Shown piece by piece: positions 9,414 to 20,088 of a stretch of DNA of 64,000 nucleotides. A program made the translations under genes and the position numbers. The stretch comes from Luteimonas abyssi (GTDB lineage: Bacteria; Pseudomonadota; Gammaproteobacteria; Xanthomonadales; Xanthomonadaceae). The notes under the pieces were generated by a model that was not told the DNA's origin, made no database searches, and saw nothing but the letters and a program-made list of their open reading frames with translations. Numbering within the stretch: position 1 is the stretch's first letter; each line of letters starts with the position of its first letter. Location: positions 380,153-444,152 of the forward strand of contig NZ_KQ759763.1 in the NCBI RefSeq assembly GCF_001482195.1, written 5' to 3'.

Positions 9414-9443
9414 GCAATACCCGAGTCTGCTGCGTCGCGTCAA
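9414..9443 (-). promoter_or_regulatory. Putative sigma-70 promoter of the thr operon
   Basis: Minus-strand TTGACG (9438-9443), an 18-base spacer and TATTGC (9414-9419) form a promoter-like pair. Seven bases separate the -10 box from the thr leader ATG, so the expected start site is at or within a few bases of the AUG. Confidence 0.5.
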
Positions 9444-9548
9444 GCCGGACCTGCGGCGGGGCTTCCGATGCGGGAGGCACGAGGCAAGGACGCGGCGCGT
9501 CGGGTGTGCCGACGATGGCAATGCGGCTGCGGGCGCCGTCGGGCGGCG

Positions 9549-10160
9549 TCAGCGCCGGGGCGAACGGCCGTCCCAGAGCAGGCTGCAGACGGCGTCCACA
9601 TCGAGTGCCTCGTCGCCCAGCACGTCGTCGACGAAGAGGTCGCGCATCTGCGCCGGGGCCATGCCCGCGCGGAAGTCGCGTGCGACGCGCGCGTCGGCCG
9701 GAAGCACGACGAGATTGGAGACCGGTGCGAGTACGTCGACCTCCGCGCGGCCGGAGAACACGAACGTGTGGCCGTCCTCGATCAAGGTGCCCACGCGTGC
9801 GTGGCCGTGGCAGCCGAACATCCGGTCGCCGTACGACAGACCCACCAGGGTCTGGCATTCGAGGTCGCCGAACACGTAGATGCCGCCGTTGCCGATGATC
9901 GCGCGGGCGCACAGACGGCCGGTGACGATCAGGCTGGCGATGTCGTCGACGAAGAGGAGGTCGCAGTCCAGATCGCCCAGAACCACCAGGACACCAGGTC
10001 CGGGCTCGAACTCGCCATCGACCGCAAGCGGCCCGTCGCAGGCTTCGAAACCGTCGGCGCCGCCGTGGAAGCGCACATGGTCCCACGCCGCCGGTCGCCT
10101 TGCCTGCAGGGCCTCGGCTTCGGCCACGGTCAGCGCGCGACGTGTCGGATCGGATGCCAT
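9549..10160 (-). CDS. Hypothetical protein, beta-solenoid-like middle
   Basis: A 203-residue protein that I do not recognise as a named family. No signal peptide or membrane span is visible, so it is probably cytoplasmic. Residues about 55-150 are a series of short beta-like repeats with GDL and G-rich turns (VVLGDLDCDLLFVDD, YVFGDLECQTLVG). This resembles polymer-forming or beta-helix proteins. The C-terminal part is acidic and helical. The ATG at 10158-10160 lies about 140 bases from the TPP riboswitch on the other strand, and the stop lies about 140 bases from the thr promoter. Codon use matches the neighbours. Function is unknown. Confidence 0.65.
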   Translation of the reverse strand: MASDPTRRALTVAEAEALQARRPAAWDHVRFHGGADGFEACDGPLAVDGEFEPGPGVLVVLGDLDCDLLFVDDIASLIVTGRLCARAIIGNGGIYVFGDLECQTLVGLSYGDRMFGCHGHARVGTLIEDGHTFVFSGRAEVDVLAPVSNLVVLPADARVARDFRAGMAPAQMRDLFVDDVLGDEALDVDAVCSLLWDGRSPRR

Positions 10161-10301
10161 TCGCGCGAACCTCTCGAGGATTCGGGCGGCGAAGTGTGAA
10201 TAGCCGCTGGGCCGTTGTCGAGACGAACCGACCGGGCGACACGCGCGGAGCGCACCGTCCGCCGGGTGTTCGGGGTGGGCGGGTTTCGTGCTCTAATTCC
10301 T

Positions 10302-12373
<2,072 letters not shown>

Positions 12374-12525
12374 GGCGGGCGCGGCCGTCAGCGTCGCGCG
12401 GCGGCGCGGGCGGCCAACTGCGGCTGAACGGACGGGCGACGCTCGCATCCGCGTGACGGCGGCCGTCGTAGGGTTGGACATGGGGTGGCAACAGGCTGCC
12501 GGGCCCCGCCACAGGGAGAATGATC

Positions 12526-13122
12526 ATGAACATCGCACGTCGCGCCACCCACTGGATGCTCGCCGCCTGTGCCCTGGCTCTGCTGGCGGGTTGCGCCACC
12601 GGGCCTCGGGTCACCACCGAGGCCGATCCGCGCGCCGACTTCTCGCAGTACCGGACGGGGGGGTTCTACGAGCCGCTGGCGATGGAACGCAATGGCTACG
12701 CGACCGCGGGCAGCCAGACCGCCCGGGCGGCCGTGCAGGCGCAGATGGAGAATCGTGGGTACCGTTACGTGGCGGAGAATCCGGATCTCTGGGTGAACAT
12801 CAATGCATACCTGGAGCGCCGGACCGATGTCACCAGCATGCCCACGGTCGATTACGGGTACTACTACAGCTATCGCGCGCGCGGCTACGTCGCCGTGCCC
12901 TACTGGAACGAGCGCACCCAGGTGTACCGCTACACCGAGGGCACGATGAACGTGGACATCATCGACCGGGCCCAGAACCGCCTGGTCTGGGAAGGCATCG
13001 CCGTCGGGCGGGTGGGCAGCAGCAATACGCCGGCCGAACGCGATGCCCGCGTCAATGGGTCGATCGCCGAGATCTTCGCCCGTTACCCGCATCAGGCCGG
13101 CGCGGCCGGGGCGCCGATGTAA
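12526..13122 (+). CDS. DUF4136-type lipoprotein
   Basis: A 198-residue lipoprotein precursor. The N-terminus has a positively charged start, a hydrophobic core and a lipobox LLAGC ending at about residue 23, so it should be lipid-anchored in the envelope. The rest resembles the DUF4136 family: an early AxFSQYRT motif, a Tyr-rich centre, then GTMNVDIIDRAQNRLVWEG, which is the conserved part. Function in that family is not known. ATG 12526 is preferred over 12520 because AGGGAG (12513-12518) is 7 bases from it. Transcribed alone, with a long hairpin 29 bases after the stop. Confidence 0.8.
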   Translation: MNIARRATHWMLAACALALLAGCATGPRVTTEADPRADFSQYRTGGFYEPLAMERNGYATAGSQTARAAVQAQMENRGYRYVAENPDLWVNINAYLERRTDVTSMPTVDYGYYYSYRARGYVAVPYWNERTQVYRYTEGTMNVDIIDRAQNRLVWEGIAVGRVGSSNTPAERDARVNGSIAEIFARYPHQAGAAGAPM

Positions 13123-13151
13123 TCGACTGCGCCGCGTCGGCCGCTCTTTTC

Positions 13152-13178
13152 GGTTCCGCCTCGCGGCGAGGCGGAACC
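13152..13178 (+). terminator. Strong hairpin after the lipoprotein gene
   Basis: GGTTCCGCCTCG (13152-13163) and CGAGGCGGAACC (13167-13178) form a perfect 12-bp stem with a 3-base loop. No T-run follows on either strand, so it may terminate weakly, protect a 3' end, or do neither. Confidence 0.4.
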
Positions 13179-13374
13179 TCGGTGGCGTGTGTGTGTTGAC
13201 GCCGGGATCGGATCTCGTTTCGCGATGGAAATGTGATCGCCGCGTGACGGCCGCGTTATGGCAAGTGCTGATTTTGCGGGATGTGGCGGTTGCCTTGCCC
13301 TGCGTTCAGTGAAGGGCAGACATCATCGCGGCCTTCATCACCAGATCTGAGCGGAATTGCCACACGCGGATATC

Positions 13375-15741
13375 ATGGACGGAGAGCGATGGCGGGTCGG
13401 CGACGCATCCGTCGATGCGACGATCCGTGAGATCGCCATGCCCGGCGCGCGTAGTCCCGTACGGGTGACGCCGAAGGCCTTGGGCGTGTTGAAAGCGCTG
13501 GCCAGACAGTCCGGGCAGGTGGTGACGCGGCAGGCGCTCCTGGCTGAAGTGTGGCCGGAGACGCTGCCGACCGATGATGTGCTCACGCAAGCGATCACCC
13601 AGCTGCGCAAGGCGTTCGGCAGCGGGTCGGCCGGGCCCAAGGTCGGACGCAGCTATATCGAGACGATCGCCAAGAGCGGCTATCGCCTGAAGCAGCCGGT
13701 GTCCGCGGACGTCGGCGATGCGCAGGTCCCGCTGGCTCCTGCTGCGCCGGAGACCGCCTCCGTTTCCGGAAGCGACGATATCCTGCCCGCGTCGAATGTC
13801 GACATCGCGGCGACGGCGCTCCCGGCCGACGTCACCGAGGCGCGGCCGCTGGCTGCATCCCGCGCGGACGCCTCGCCGCCCGCGCGACGCTACGTCCCCG
13901 TGTTCGCTGCCCTGGCCTTGCTGGCATTGGGTCTGTGCGCGCTGTTGGTCTGGGGTGCATTGCCCCTGTGGCCGGCCGAAGCGAGAAGCGCAGTGCCGTC
14001 CTACAGGCTCATCACCTCGGACCAGGGCACGAAGTGGACACCTGCCCTGTCGCCTGATGGCGCGCGCGTCGCCTACGCCGCCGCGCAGGCGGACGGTGAC
14101 GGTTCGCAGATCCTCGTCCAGCCTGCCCGCAATGCGCCCGCGCGGCCACTACTACCCGGCAGCACGCCCGGAACCCGCGACAGTGATCCCAGTTGGTCGC
14201 CCGACGGGCGGGATATCGCGTTCGTGCGCCGTGCCGGTGCCGACGAATGCGCTGTACTCGTCGCGGCTGTCGATGTGCCTACGGCGGTCCGAGAGGCACT
14301 GGCCTGCGACGGTACGGAGAAGATCGGTTTCGATTGGTTGCCGGACGGCACCGGACTGGTGATGGGGGCGTCGGGTGTATCGCAGGAGAGCACCGGGTTG
14401 CAGGTGCTGGATCTGGCGAGTGGTGCGCTGCGCCCGCTGGAGTACTCGCCCGCAGCGGGCGGGGTCGATCAGGCGCCGCGCGTTTCGCCGGATGGACGCT
14501 GGATCCTGTTCGCCCGCAATCCGCAGCTGGGCGATCTCTGGCGGGTCCCTGTCGAGGGCGGAGCGGCCGAGCGATTGACCCGGTTGAATGCCGATCTGCG
14601 GGGTTGGAGCTGGGCGGGCTCGAGTGCGGTGGTCTTCGGGCGCAGGGTCGATGCCGAGGTGCGGTTGTACCGGTTGGATCTGGCGAGCGGAACACTCGCC
14701 GACCTGGGGCTCGACGACGCGCAGGCGCCCAGCACCTCGGCCGAGCGCGGCACGTTGGCCTTCATCAGGAGGCAGCCGCAGTTCGGGCTGTTCAAGGTCG
14801 ACACCGATGCCGAAGGCGCGGTCGTCCAGACGCGGGTCTTCGCTTCGGCAGGGCGAGACAACATGCCGGTGATCTCCCCCGACGGTCGGCAACTGGCATT
14901 CGCGTCCGATCGTGCCGGTCCTTACGAGCTCTGGTTGGCCGAGCTCGATACGCCCGACGCAGTGCCCGTACCGGTCGAAGGCCTGGTGCTGGAAGGAAGC
15001 CATGCGCCGGTGTGGTCGCCGAGCGGTCGCGAGGTGCTCGTCGCGGGTGTCGTGGCGGGCGCCGCGGAGGCGACGTCCACGGCATTGTTCGAAGTCGACG
15101 TCGCCCGACGACGCGCGGTGGCGCTCGATCTTCCGGTCGGGCGCATCGTGCAGGGCGGTTATGCGGATGACGGCAGTCTGATCGCGATCGCGCACGACGG
15201 CCGTGACGGCATGGATCTCATCCGGTTCGAGCACACGGAGTCGTCCGGTTGGCGGCGGAGTGCGCAATTGCCGGACGTCTCCCAGTTCCACTACGTTCCC
15301 GGCGAGGACCGCGTGTTGTTCACGCGCATGTCGGGCGATGGCCTCTGGCAGATCGACGGTTCGCTGAAGGAGGCATCGCTGCAGCGGCTTCACGACACGC
15401 GCCCGACGCGGCGCGGTTATCGTGCATGGGCCGTGGCACCGGACGGCGCGACGGTGTCGGCGTTGGCGGAAGGGCCGCACTGCCTGAGCGGGCTGACACG
15501 CTGGCCAATCGCCAAGGGCGCATCGATGCCATCGTCCGAGATCTGTTTGAGCGCCGACCGGCAGGCGTCCAGCAGCGGATTCAGCATCGACCCCAGGAGC
15601 GGCGCCCTCTACGTGTCGATGGTGGTCGAAGACGGAATGGACATCGGGCTCACCACCGTTCCCTCACGCGCGAAGAACAATGCGGACAGCGTTCTCCATG
15701 TCGTCAGGCGGTTGATTTCACTAGGAAAATCGACGTCGTAA
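13375..15741 (+). CDS. CadC-like membrane regulator with beta-propeller
   Basis: A one-component regulator of 788 residues. Residues 1-105 form an OmpR/CadC-type winged helix: RVTPKALGVLKALARQSGQV, WPETLPTDDVLTQAITQLRKAF and IETIAKSGYRLKQPV. A Pro/Ala-rich linker leads to one membrane span at about 175-196. The periplasmic part (about 210-788) contains TolB/PD40 propeller repeats such as LSPDGARVAYAA, WSPDGRDIAFVRR, VSPDGRWILFAR and ISPDGRQLAFASD. Such proteins bind DNA while tethered in the membrane; the propeller may sense a ligand or partner. ATG 13375 is chosen over an upstream TTG. The AraC gene and TonB receptor downstream are possible targets, by position only. Confidence 0.85.
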   Translation: MDGERWRVGDASVDATIREIAMPGARSPVRVTPKALGVLKALARQSGQVVTRQALLAEVWPETLPTDDVLTQAITQLRKAFGSGSAGPKVGRSYIETIAKSGYRLKQPVSADVGDAQVPLAPAAPETASVSGSDDILPASNVDIAATALPADVTEARPLAASRADASPPARRYVPVFAALALLALGLCALLVWGALPLWPAEARSAVPSYRLITSDQGTKWTPALSPDGARVAYAAAQADGDGSQILVQPARNAPARPLLPGSTPGTRDSDPSWSPDGRDIAFVRRAGADECAVLVAAVDVPTAVREALACDGTEKIGFDWLPDGTGLVMGASGVSQESTGLQVLDLASGALRPLEYSPAAGGVDQAPRVSPDGRWILFARNPQLGDLWRVPVEGGAAERLTRLNADLRGWSWAGSSAVVFGRRVDAEVRLYRLDLASGTLADLGLDDAQAPSTSAERGTLAFIRRQPQFGLFKVDTDAEGAVVQTRVFASAGRDNMPVISPDGRQLAFASDRAGPYELWLAELDTPDAVPVPVEGLVLEGSHAPVWSPSGREVLVAGVVAGAAEATSTALFEVDVARRRAVALDLPVGRIVQGGYADDGSLIAIAHDGRDGMDLIRFEHTESSGWRRSAQLPDVSQFHYVPGEDRVLFTRMSGDGLWQIDGSLKEASLQRLHDTRPTRRGYRAWAVAPDGATVSALAEGPHCLSGLTRWPIAKGASMPSSEICLSADRQASSSGFSIDPRSGALYVSMVVEDGMDIGLTTVPSRAKNNADSVLHVVRRLISLGKSTS

Positions 15742-15797
15742 ATCCTTCGGAAGAACATCCGGCAGATTTCGCAAAGGCTTCGCCACAAATTCCGGAT

Positions 15798-15811
15798 AAC
15801 CGGCGCCGGTT
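15798..15811. promoter_or_regulatory. Palindrome upstream of the AraC-type gene
   Basis: AACCGGCGCCGGTT is a perfect 14-base palindrome 41 bases before the AraC-type start codon and 56 bases after the previous stop. It could be an operator, but short GC palindromes are common at this base composition. Confidence 0.25.
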
Positions 15812-15852
15812 TCGGCAAAAAGGCTGTCCCTGAAATCTTGTGGACAGCGGAC

Positions 15853-16743
15853 ATGCATGCCAATGACTGGGCCGATCGCGGCCAGACCCTGAGCGTGGAG
15901 ATCGACGAGGCCCAGGCGGCAGCGGCCCGGTACGTGGGCGCATCGCGATTGGGTGGGATGCGCGCCCGGGGGGCCGCCAGCTTCGTGTGGATCGTGTTGC
16001 GGGGGCATGCCTGGCTCGAGAGCAAGGAAGGTCGGTTTCCGCTGGCGCAGGGGGAATGGATGATCCTGGACCGTGATTCCGGGCCGGTGATGCAGGTGGA
16101 CGAGCATGGCCTCGCGATCGGTCTGTTGTTGCGCGCCGGTGATCTGCAGAGTCTCGAGCAGGTGGCCGACGACGTGCTCTACCCCGGGCGCGGTCGGCTG
16201 CCGCCAGGGGAACTGCGCGCGGCGCTTCGCCTGTGGCGCGCGGCACGCGCCAGCGGCCAGCCGGAGGGGTTGCGTCCGATCCTGCTGCACATGGCGCGTG
16301 CGCAGCGCGCCATCGCCGCGCGTGTGGGCCGGTGTCCAGGCCGATCCCGCAGCCGCAAGCGGCAGGTCTTCGGCCGCATGCAGCGGGCCCGCTTGTATCT
16401 CGAGGGCCACAGCGATCGGGTCGTGCGGATCGGCGAACTCGCCGATCTCACCAGCTTTTCCAGCTGGTACTTCTCCAAGGCCTTCCAGGCGCTGTACGAC
16501 GAAAGTCCGCAGGCGCTGTCGGTCAGGCTGCGGCTCGAACGCGCGTCGCGTCTGCTGCGCGAAAGCAGCATGACGGTCGGCGAAGTGGCCGCGGCGAGCG
16601 GGTTCGAGAACTGCTGCAGCTTCGCCCGGGCCTTTCGCGCGCACTTCGGCGCCAGCGCCACGCGCTACCGTGCGGTCGCCACGCGTTTTCCCGTGAATCA
16701 CCAGGCGGCGGCAGGTGAACAGCGGCTGACTTCGGCGGCATAG
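15853..16743 (+). CDS. AraC-family transcriptional regulator
   Basis: A 296-residue protein with a C-terminal AraC/XylS DNA-binding region (about residues 185-285). Helix-turn-helix 1 includes IGELADLTSFSSWYFSKAFQ. Helix-turn-helix 2 includes SMTVGEVAAASGFENCCSFARAFRAHFG, given here only as the family-typical G-F-x-x-x-x-x-F-x-R-x-F pattern around residues 250-275. The N-terminal half resembles a cupin-like sensory domain with the strand pattern FVWIVLRGHAWLES. ATG 15853 is preferred; TTG 15838 is an alternative. It lies directly upstream of the TonB-dependent receptor in the same direction and may regulate it. The ligand is unknown. Confidence 0.85.
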   Translation: MHANDWADRGQTLSVEIDEAQAAAARYVGASRLGGMRARGAASFVWIVLRGHAWLESKEGRFPLAQGEWMILDRDSGPVMQVDEHGLAIGLLLRAGDLQSLEQVADDVLYPGRGRLPPGELRAALRLWRAARASGQPEGLRPILLHMARAQRAIAARVGRCPGRSRSRKRQVFGRMQRARLYLEGHSDRVVRIGELADLTSFSSWYFSKAFQALYDESPQALSVRLRLERASRLLRESSMTVGEVAAASGFENCCSFARAFRAHFGASATRYRAVATRFPVNHQAAAGEQRLTSAA

Positions 16744-16860
16744 CGACACATTCGGCAAACCGTCCGCGTCGTGTCGGCAAAGCGCCGAAGGTGTCCGGAG
16801 GCTTAACGTGCATGGACGCTTTAACGCGTCCGTAACGAAGACCTCTGGAGAGAGAAACAA

Positions 16861-19743
16861 ATGAAACTTCGCACTCCCGCTTTGCGGAAGGGCCTGCTTC
16901 CTGCCGCCATCGTCGCCGCCATGGTGCCGGCGATCTCGGCCGCGCAGGACACCACTGCCAACCAAGGCGCCACCACGCTCGACCGTATCGAGGTGACCGG
17001 CTCGCGCATCCGTCAGGCCAGCGTCGAGACCTCCCAGCCGGTGGTCATGCTGCAGCGCCAGGACATCGAGCGTCAGGGCTTCACCAGCGTCGCCGACATC
17101 ATCCAGAACATCAGCAACACCGGCTCGCCGGCGATCAGCCGCGCCGACGCGCTCGCCTCCGGCGAGAACGTGGGCGGCCAGTACGTCGATCTGCGCGGCC
17201 TCGGCCCGCAGCGCACGCTGGTGCTGCTCAACGGCCGCCGCATGGGCATCACGTCGGACGGCTACTCCGACCTCGCCTCGATCCCGACCTCGGTCGTGGA
17301 GCGCGTCGAAGTGCTGACCGACGGCGCGTCCGCGATCTACGGTTCGGACGCCGTCGCCGGCGTGATCAACATCATCACCCGTCGCGACTTCGACGGCCTC
17401 GAGGCCAGCGCCTACTACGGCCAGTTCGGCCAGGGCGATGGTGCGAAGGAAAGCTTCAACATCGTCGCCGGCACCGTCGGCGAGCGCAGCTCCTTCATGC
17501 TCGGCGCCGAGTACAGCAAGGAAGATCCGGTGTTCGCGGCCGACCGCGATTTCAGCCGCTTCCCGAACGGCCCGCGTCATCCGGTGCCGGATATCGACCC
17601 GGCCACCGGCGAACCGCGCGCCAACGGCTGGAGCGCCGCCACCAACCAGGGCCGTCTGATTGTCGGTAATGACAGCTTCACGCTGCGTCCGGGTGGCGAT
17701 CCGACCAACTTCGACGACTATCGTCCGACCGATCCGCTGACCGACTACGCCAACCCGAGCCAGGAGATGTACCTGCAGACCGGGATCGAGCGTCGTTCGG
17801 TGTTCGCCAACGGCTCGTTCGATTTCAACGACAACCTGCGCCTGCGCGGTGATTTCCTCTACACCAACCGCGAGACCGACCAGCAGATCGCGGGCTATCC
17901 GTTCCAGACCGGCGCGTTCGGCCTGGTGATGTCGGGCGACAGCTACTACAACCCGCTCGACGAGGACGTCTCGGTCATCCGTCGTACCTCGGAAGTGCCG
18001 CGCCGCACCAACCGCGAGCTGACCACCTACCGCTTCAGCGGTGCGCTGGAAGGCACCTTCGAGACCGGCGAGCGGTTCTGGGACTGGGACGTGGGTTACG
18101 TCTACAACCAGAACAAGGGCACCGTGTCGGGCTACGGCGATCTGTTCCTGCCCAACACCCAGAATGCGCTCGGCGCGTCGTTCATGGACACCGACGGCAT
18201 CGTCAAGTGCGGCACCCCGGGCAACGTGATCGCCGGCTGCACGCCGTGGAACCCGCTGACCCGCTTCGGCGATCCGACCGACTACGCCAACACGCTCAAC
18301 GACCCGGCGCTGCAGCAGTACCTGATGCTGCCGTCGCACGACACCTCCGAGACCACCACCCACATCTTCAGCGCCAACATCGGCGGCGTGCTGGCGACCC
18401 TGCCGGCAGGCGACCTGGGCGTGGCGTTCGGCATCGAGCACCGCAAGGAAGAAGCCCGCTACACGCCCGACGCGCTGCTGCAGTCCGGCCTGAGCACCAG
18501 CCTGGCCGGTGGCCCGACCCAGGGCGACTACTCGCTCAACGAGGCCTACCTGGAGTTCCAGATCCCGCTGCTGGCCGACGTGCCGTTCGCGCAGGAACTG
18601 TCGCTCGACCTCGCCGGCCGCTACTCGGACTACGACACCTTCGGCAGCACCAGCAACGGCAAGGCCGGCCTGAAGTGGCGTCCGTTCGAGGACCTGCTGG
18701 TCCGCGGCACCTACGCGACCGGCTTCCGCGCGCCGACCGTGGGCGATCTGTTCGGCGGCACCAGCCAGACCTTCGACTTCTACACCGACCCCTGCGACAC
18801 CCTGTTCGGTGCGGCGACCCGCAATCCGTCCGTCGCGGCGGCGTGTGCGGCGGCCGGCGTGGCGGCGGACTTCCGCCAGGTCGCCTCGGGCGGCGTGGAC
18901 GCGACCGGCCCCGGCTCGCAGTCGGCGGTGCCCTACGAGTCCGGTTCGAACCCCGAGCTGCAGCCGGAAGAGTCGAAGAGCTGGGGTCTGGGTCTGGTCT
19001 ACAGCCCGGCCTTCATCGACGGCTTCGACGTCAGCCTCGACTGGTGGAAGATCCGCATCGACAACGTGATCGCCGCCGAGACGGTGACCTCGATCCTCAA
19101 CCAGTGCTACCTGCTGTCGATCGACGCCGCCTGCGACCGCTTCGTGCGTTCCGATGCTGGCCAGGTGGTCGACGTGACCCGCACGCTGATCAACGGTGGC
19201 TACCAGGAGACCGCGGGTTACGACGTGGGCGTGCGCTATCGCATGCCGGAAACCGCGTTCGGCCGCATCTCGTTCGACTGGAAGACGACGTACGTCGACT
19301 ACAGCGAGTACCGCCGCGACAACGAGGAAGGCACCCCGGTCGAGCAGTACACCGGCTGGGCCGGCGACTTCCGCATCAAGTCGAACCTCAACATCGACTG
19401 GGCGATCAACGAGACGGTCGGCGTGAACTGGGGCGTGCGCTACTACTCCGGCATGAAGGAAGCGTGCAGCTACGACCTCGACGGCGGTCCCGAGTGCAAC
19501 CTGCCGAACTTCACCTCGGAGTACACGCTCGAGCAGCCGTCGAACCAGGTGGGTTCGAACACGTTCCACGACGTGCAGTTCCGTTACAACACCCCGTGGG
19601 ATGCAACGGTTTCGCTCGGCGTGAACAACGTCTTCGATCGCGAAGGCCCGATCATGTACAGCCAGCCGAACAGCAACTTCCCGTATTACGGTGGGTTCGA
19701 CATCGGTCGTTTCATGTACATGCGCTACACCCAGCGGTTCTGA
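16861..19743 (+). CDS. TonB-dependent outer-membrane receptor
   Basis: A 960-residue TonB-dependent receptor. A signal peptide (residues 1-28, ending AISAAQ) is followed by LDRIEVTGSRIRQ, typical of the start of the plug domain in Xanthomonadales receptors. Plug landmarks are VDLRGLGPQRTLVLLNGRR and VEVLTDGASAIYGSDAVAGV. The barrel carries many aromatic/polar strands and ends in YTQRF with a terminal Phe, as needed for BAM-dependent insertion. RBS GGAGAG precedes ATG 16861. The substrate cannot be told from sequence. The upstream AraC gene suggests inducible expression. A strong terminator follows, so it is probably a single-gene unit. Confidence 0.93.
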   Translation: MKLRTPALRKGLLPAAIVAAMVPAISAAQDTTANQGATTLDRIEVTGSRIRQASVETSQPVVMLQRQDIERQGFTSVADIIQNISNTGSPAISRADALASGENVGGQYVDLRGLGPQRTLVLLNGRRMGITSDGYSDLASIPTSVVERVEVLTDGASAIYGSDAVAGVINIITRRDFDGLEASAYYGQFGQGDGAKESFNIVAGTVGERSSFMLGAEYSKEDPVFAADRDFSRFPNGPRHPVPDIDPATGEPRANGWSAATNQGRLIVGNDSFTLRPGGDPTNFDDYRPTDPLTDYANPSQEMYLQTGIERRSVFANGSFDFNDNLRLRGDFLYTNRETDQQIAGYPFQTGAFGLVMSGDSYYNPLDEDVSVIRRTSEVPRRTNRELTTYRFSGALEGTFETGERFWDWDVGYVYNQNKGTVSGYGDLFLPNTQNALGASFMDTDGIVKCGTPGNVIAGCTPWNPLTRFGDPTDYANTLNDPALQQYLMLPSHDTSETTTHIFSANIGGVLATLPAGDLGVAFGIEHRKEEARYTPDALLQSGLSTSLAGGPTQGDYSLNEAYLEFQIPLLADVPFAQELSLDLAGRYSDYDTFGSTSNGKAGLKWRPFEDLLVRGTYATGFRAPTVGDLFGGTSQTFDFYTDPCDTLFGAATRNPSVAAACAAAGVAADFRQVASGGVDATGPGSQSAVPYESGSNPELQPEESKSWGLGLVYSPAFIDGFDVSLDWWKIRIDNVIAAETVTSILNQCYLLSIDAACDRFVRSDAGQVVDVTRTLINGGYQETAGYDVGVRYRMPETAFGRISFDWKTTYVDYSEYRRDNEEGTPVEQYTGWAGDFRIKSNLNIDWAINETVGVNWGVRYYSGMKEACSYDLDGGPECNLPNFTSEYTLEQPSNQVGSNTFHDVQFRYNTPWDATVSLGVNNVFDREGPIMYSQPNSNFPYYGGFDIGRFMYMRYTQRF

Positions 19744-19764
19744 TCCGAATCGCACATGCGGCAT

Positions 19765-19800
19765 GAAAGAGGCGGGCAGCGATGCCCGCCTCTTTCTTTT
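19765..19800 (+). terminator. Intrinsic terminator of the TonB receptor gene
   Basis: GAAAGAGGCGGGCA (19765-19778) pairs with TGCCCGCCTCTTTC (19783-19796) around a GCGA tetraloop and is followed by TTTT, 22 bases after the stop codon. The next 290 bases, up to the stop of the convergent HDOD gene, hold no gene or further motif that I can support. Confidence 0.95.
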
Positions 19801-20088
19801 GGCTTTTCGCCGATTTTCGTGCCTCCCATTGATGTCGTGCCCGGGCGGCCGGTCACCGCCATCCGGTGAAACGAGGCATCACACCGCCTCGGTCCACCGG
19901 GCGCCGCCGCAGTCGGACGAGGCATCTTTTTCGCGCGATGCGTCGACGCTTCGTCGGTGCCGCGAACCGCCCGTCGTCACCGCCGCCCCGTGTCGCGGGG
20001 CTGCAGGCGCCTCGCGCGATGGGTGTGGCGGCAACGACATCTGCCGCCGACGCCGAGATCCCGCGCGGATCGCGAGGGACGCGCAACG

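Noticed and set aside
16803..16837. TTAACG, TTAACG and GTAACG repeats plus a GGACGC/GCGTCC stem before the TonB receptor
   Set aside because: Suggestive of a regulator site, but the spacing is irregular and six-base repeats are weak evidence.
15721..19764. A 1347-codon minus-strand open frame
   Set aside because: Antisense to the AraC and TonB receptor genes; its sequence is the usual GC-rich shadow with no domain.
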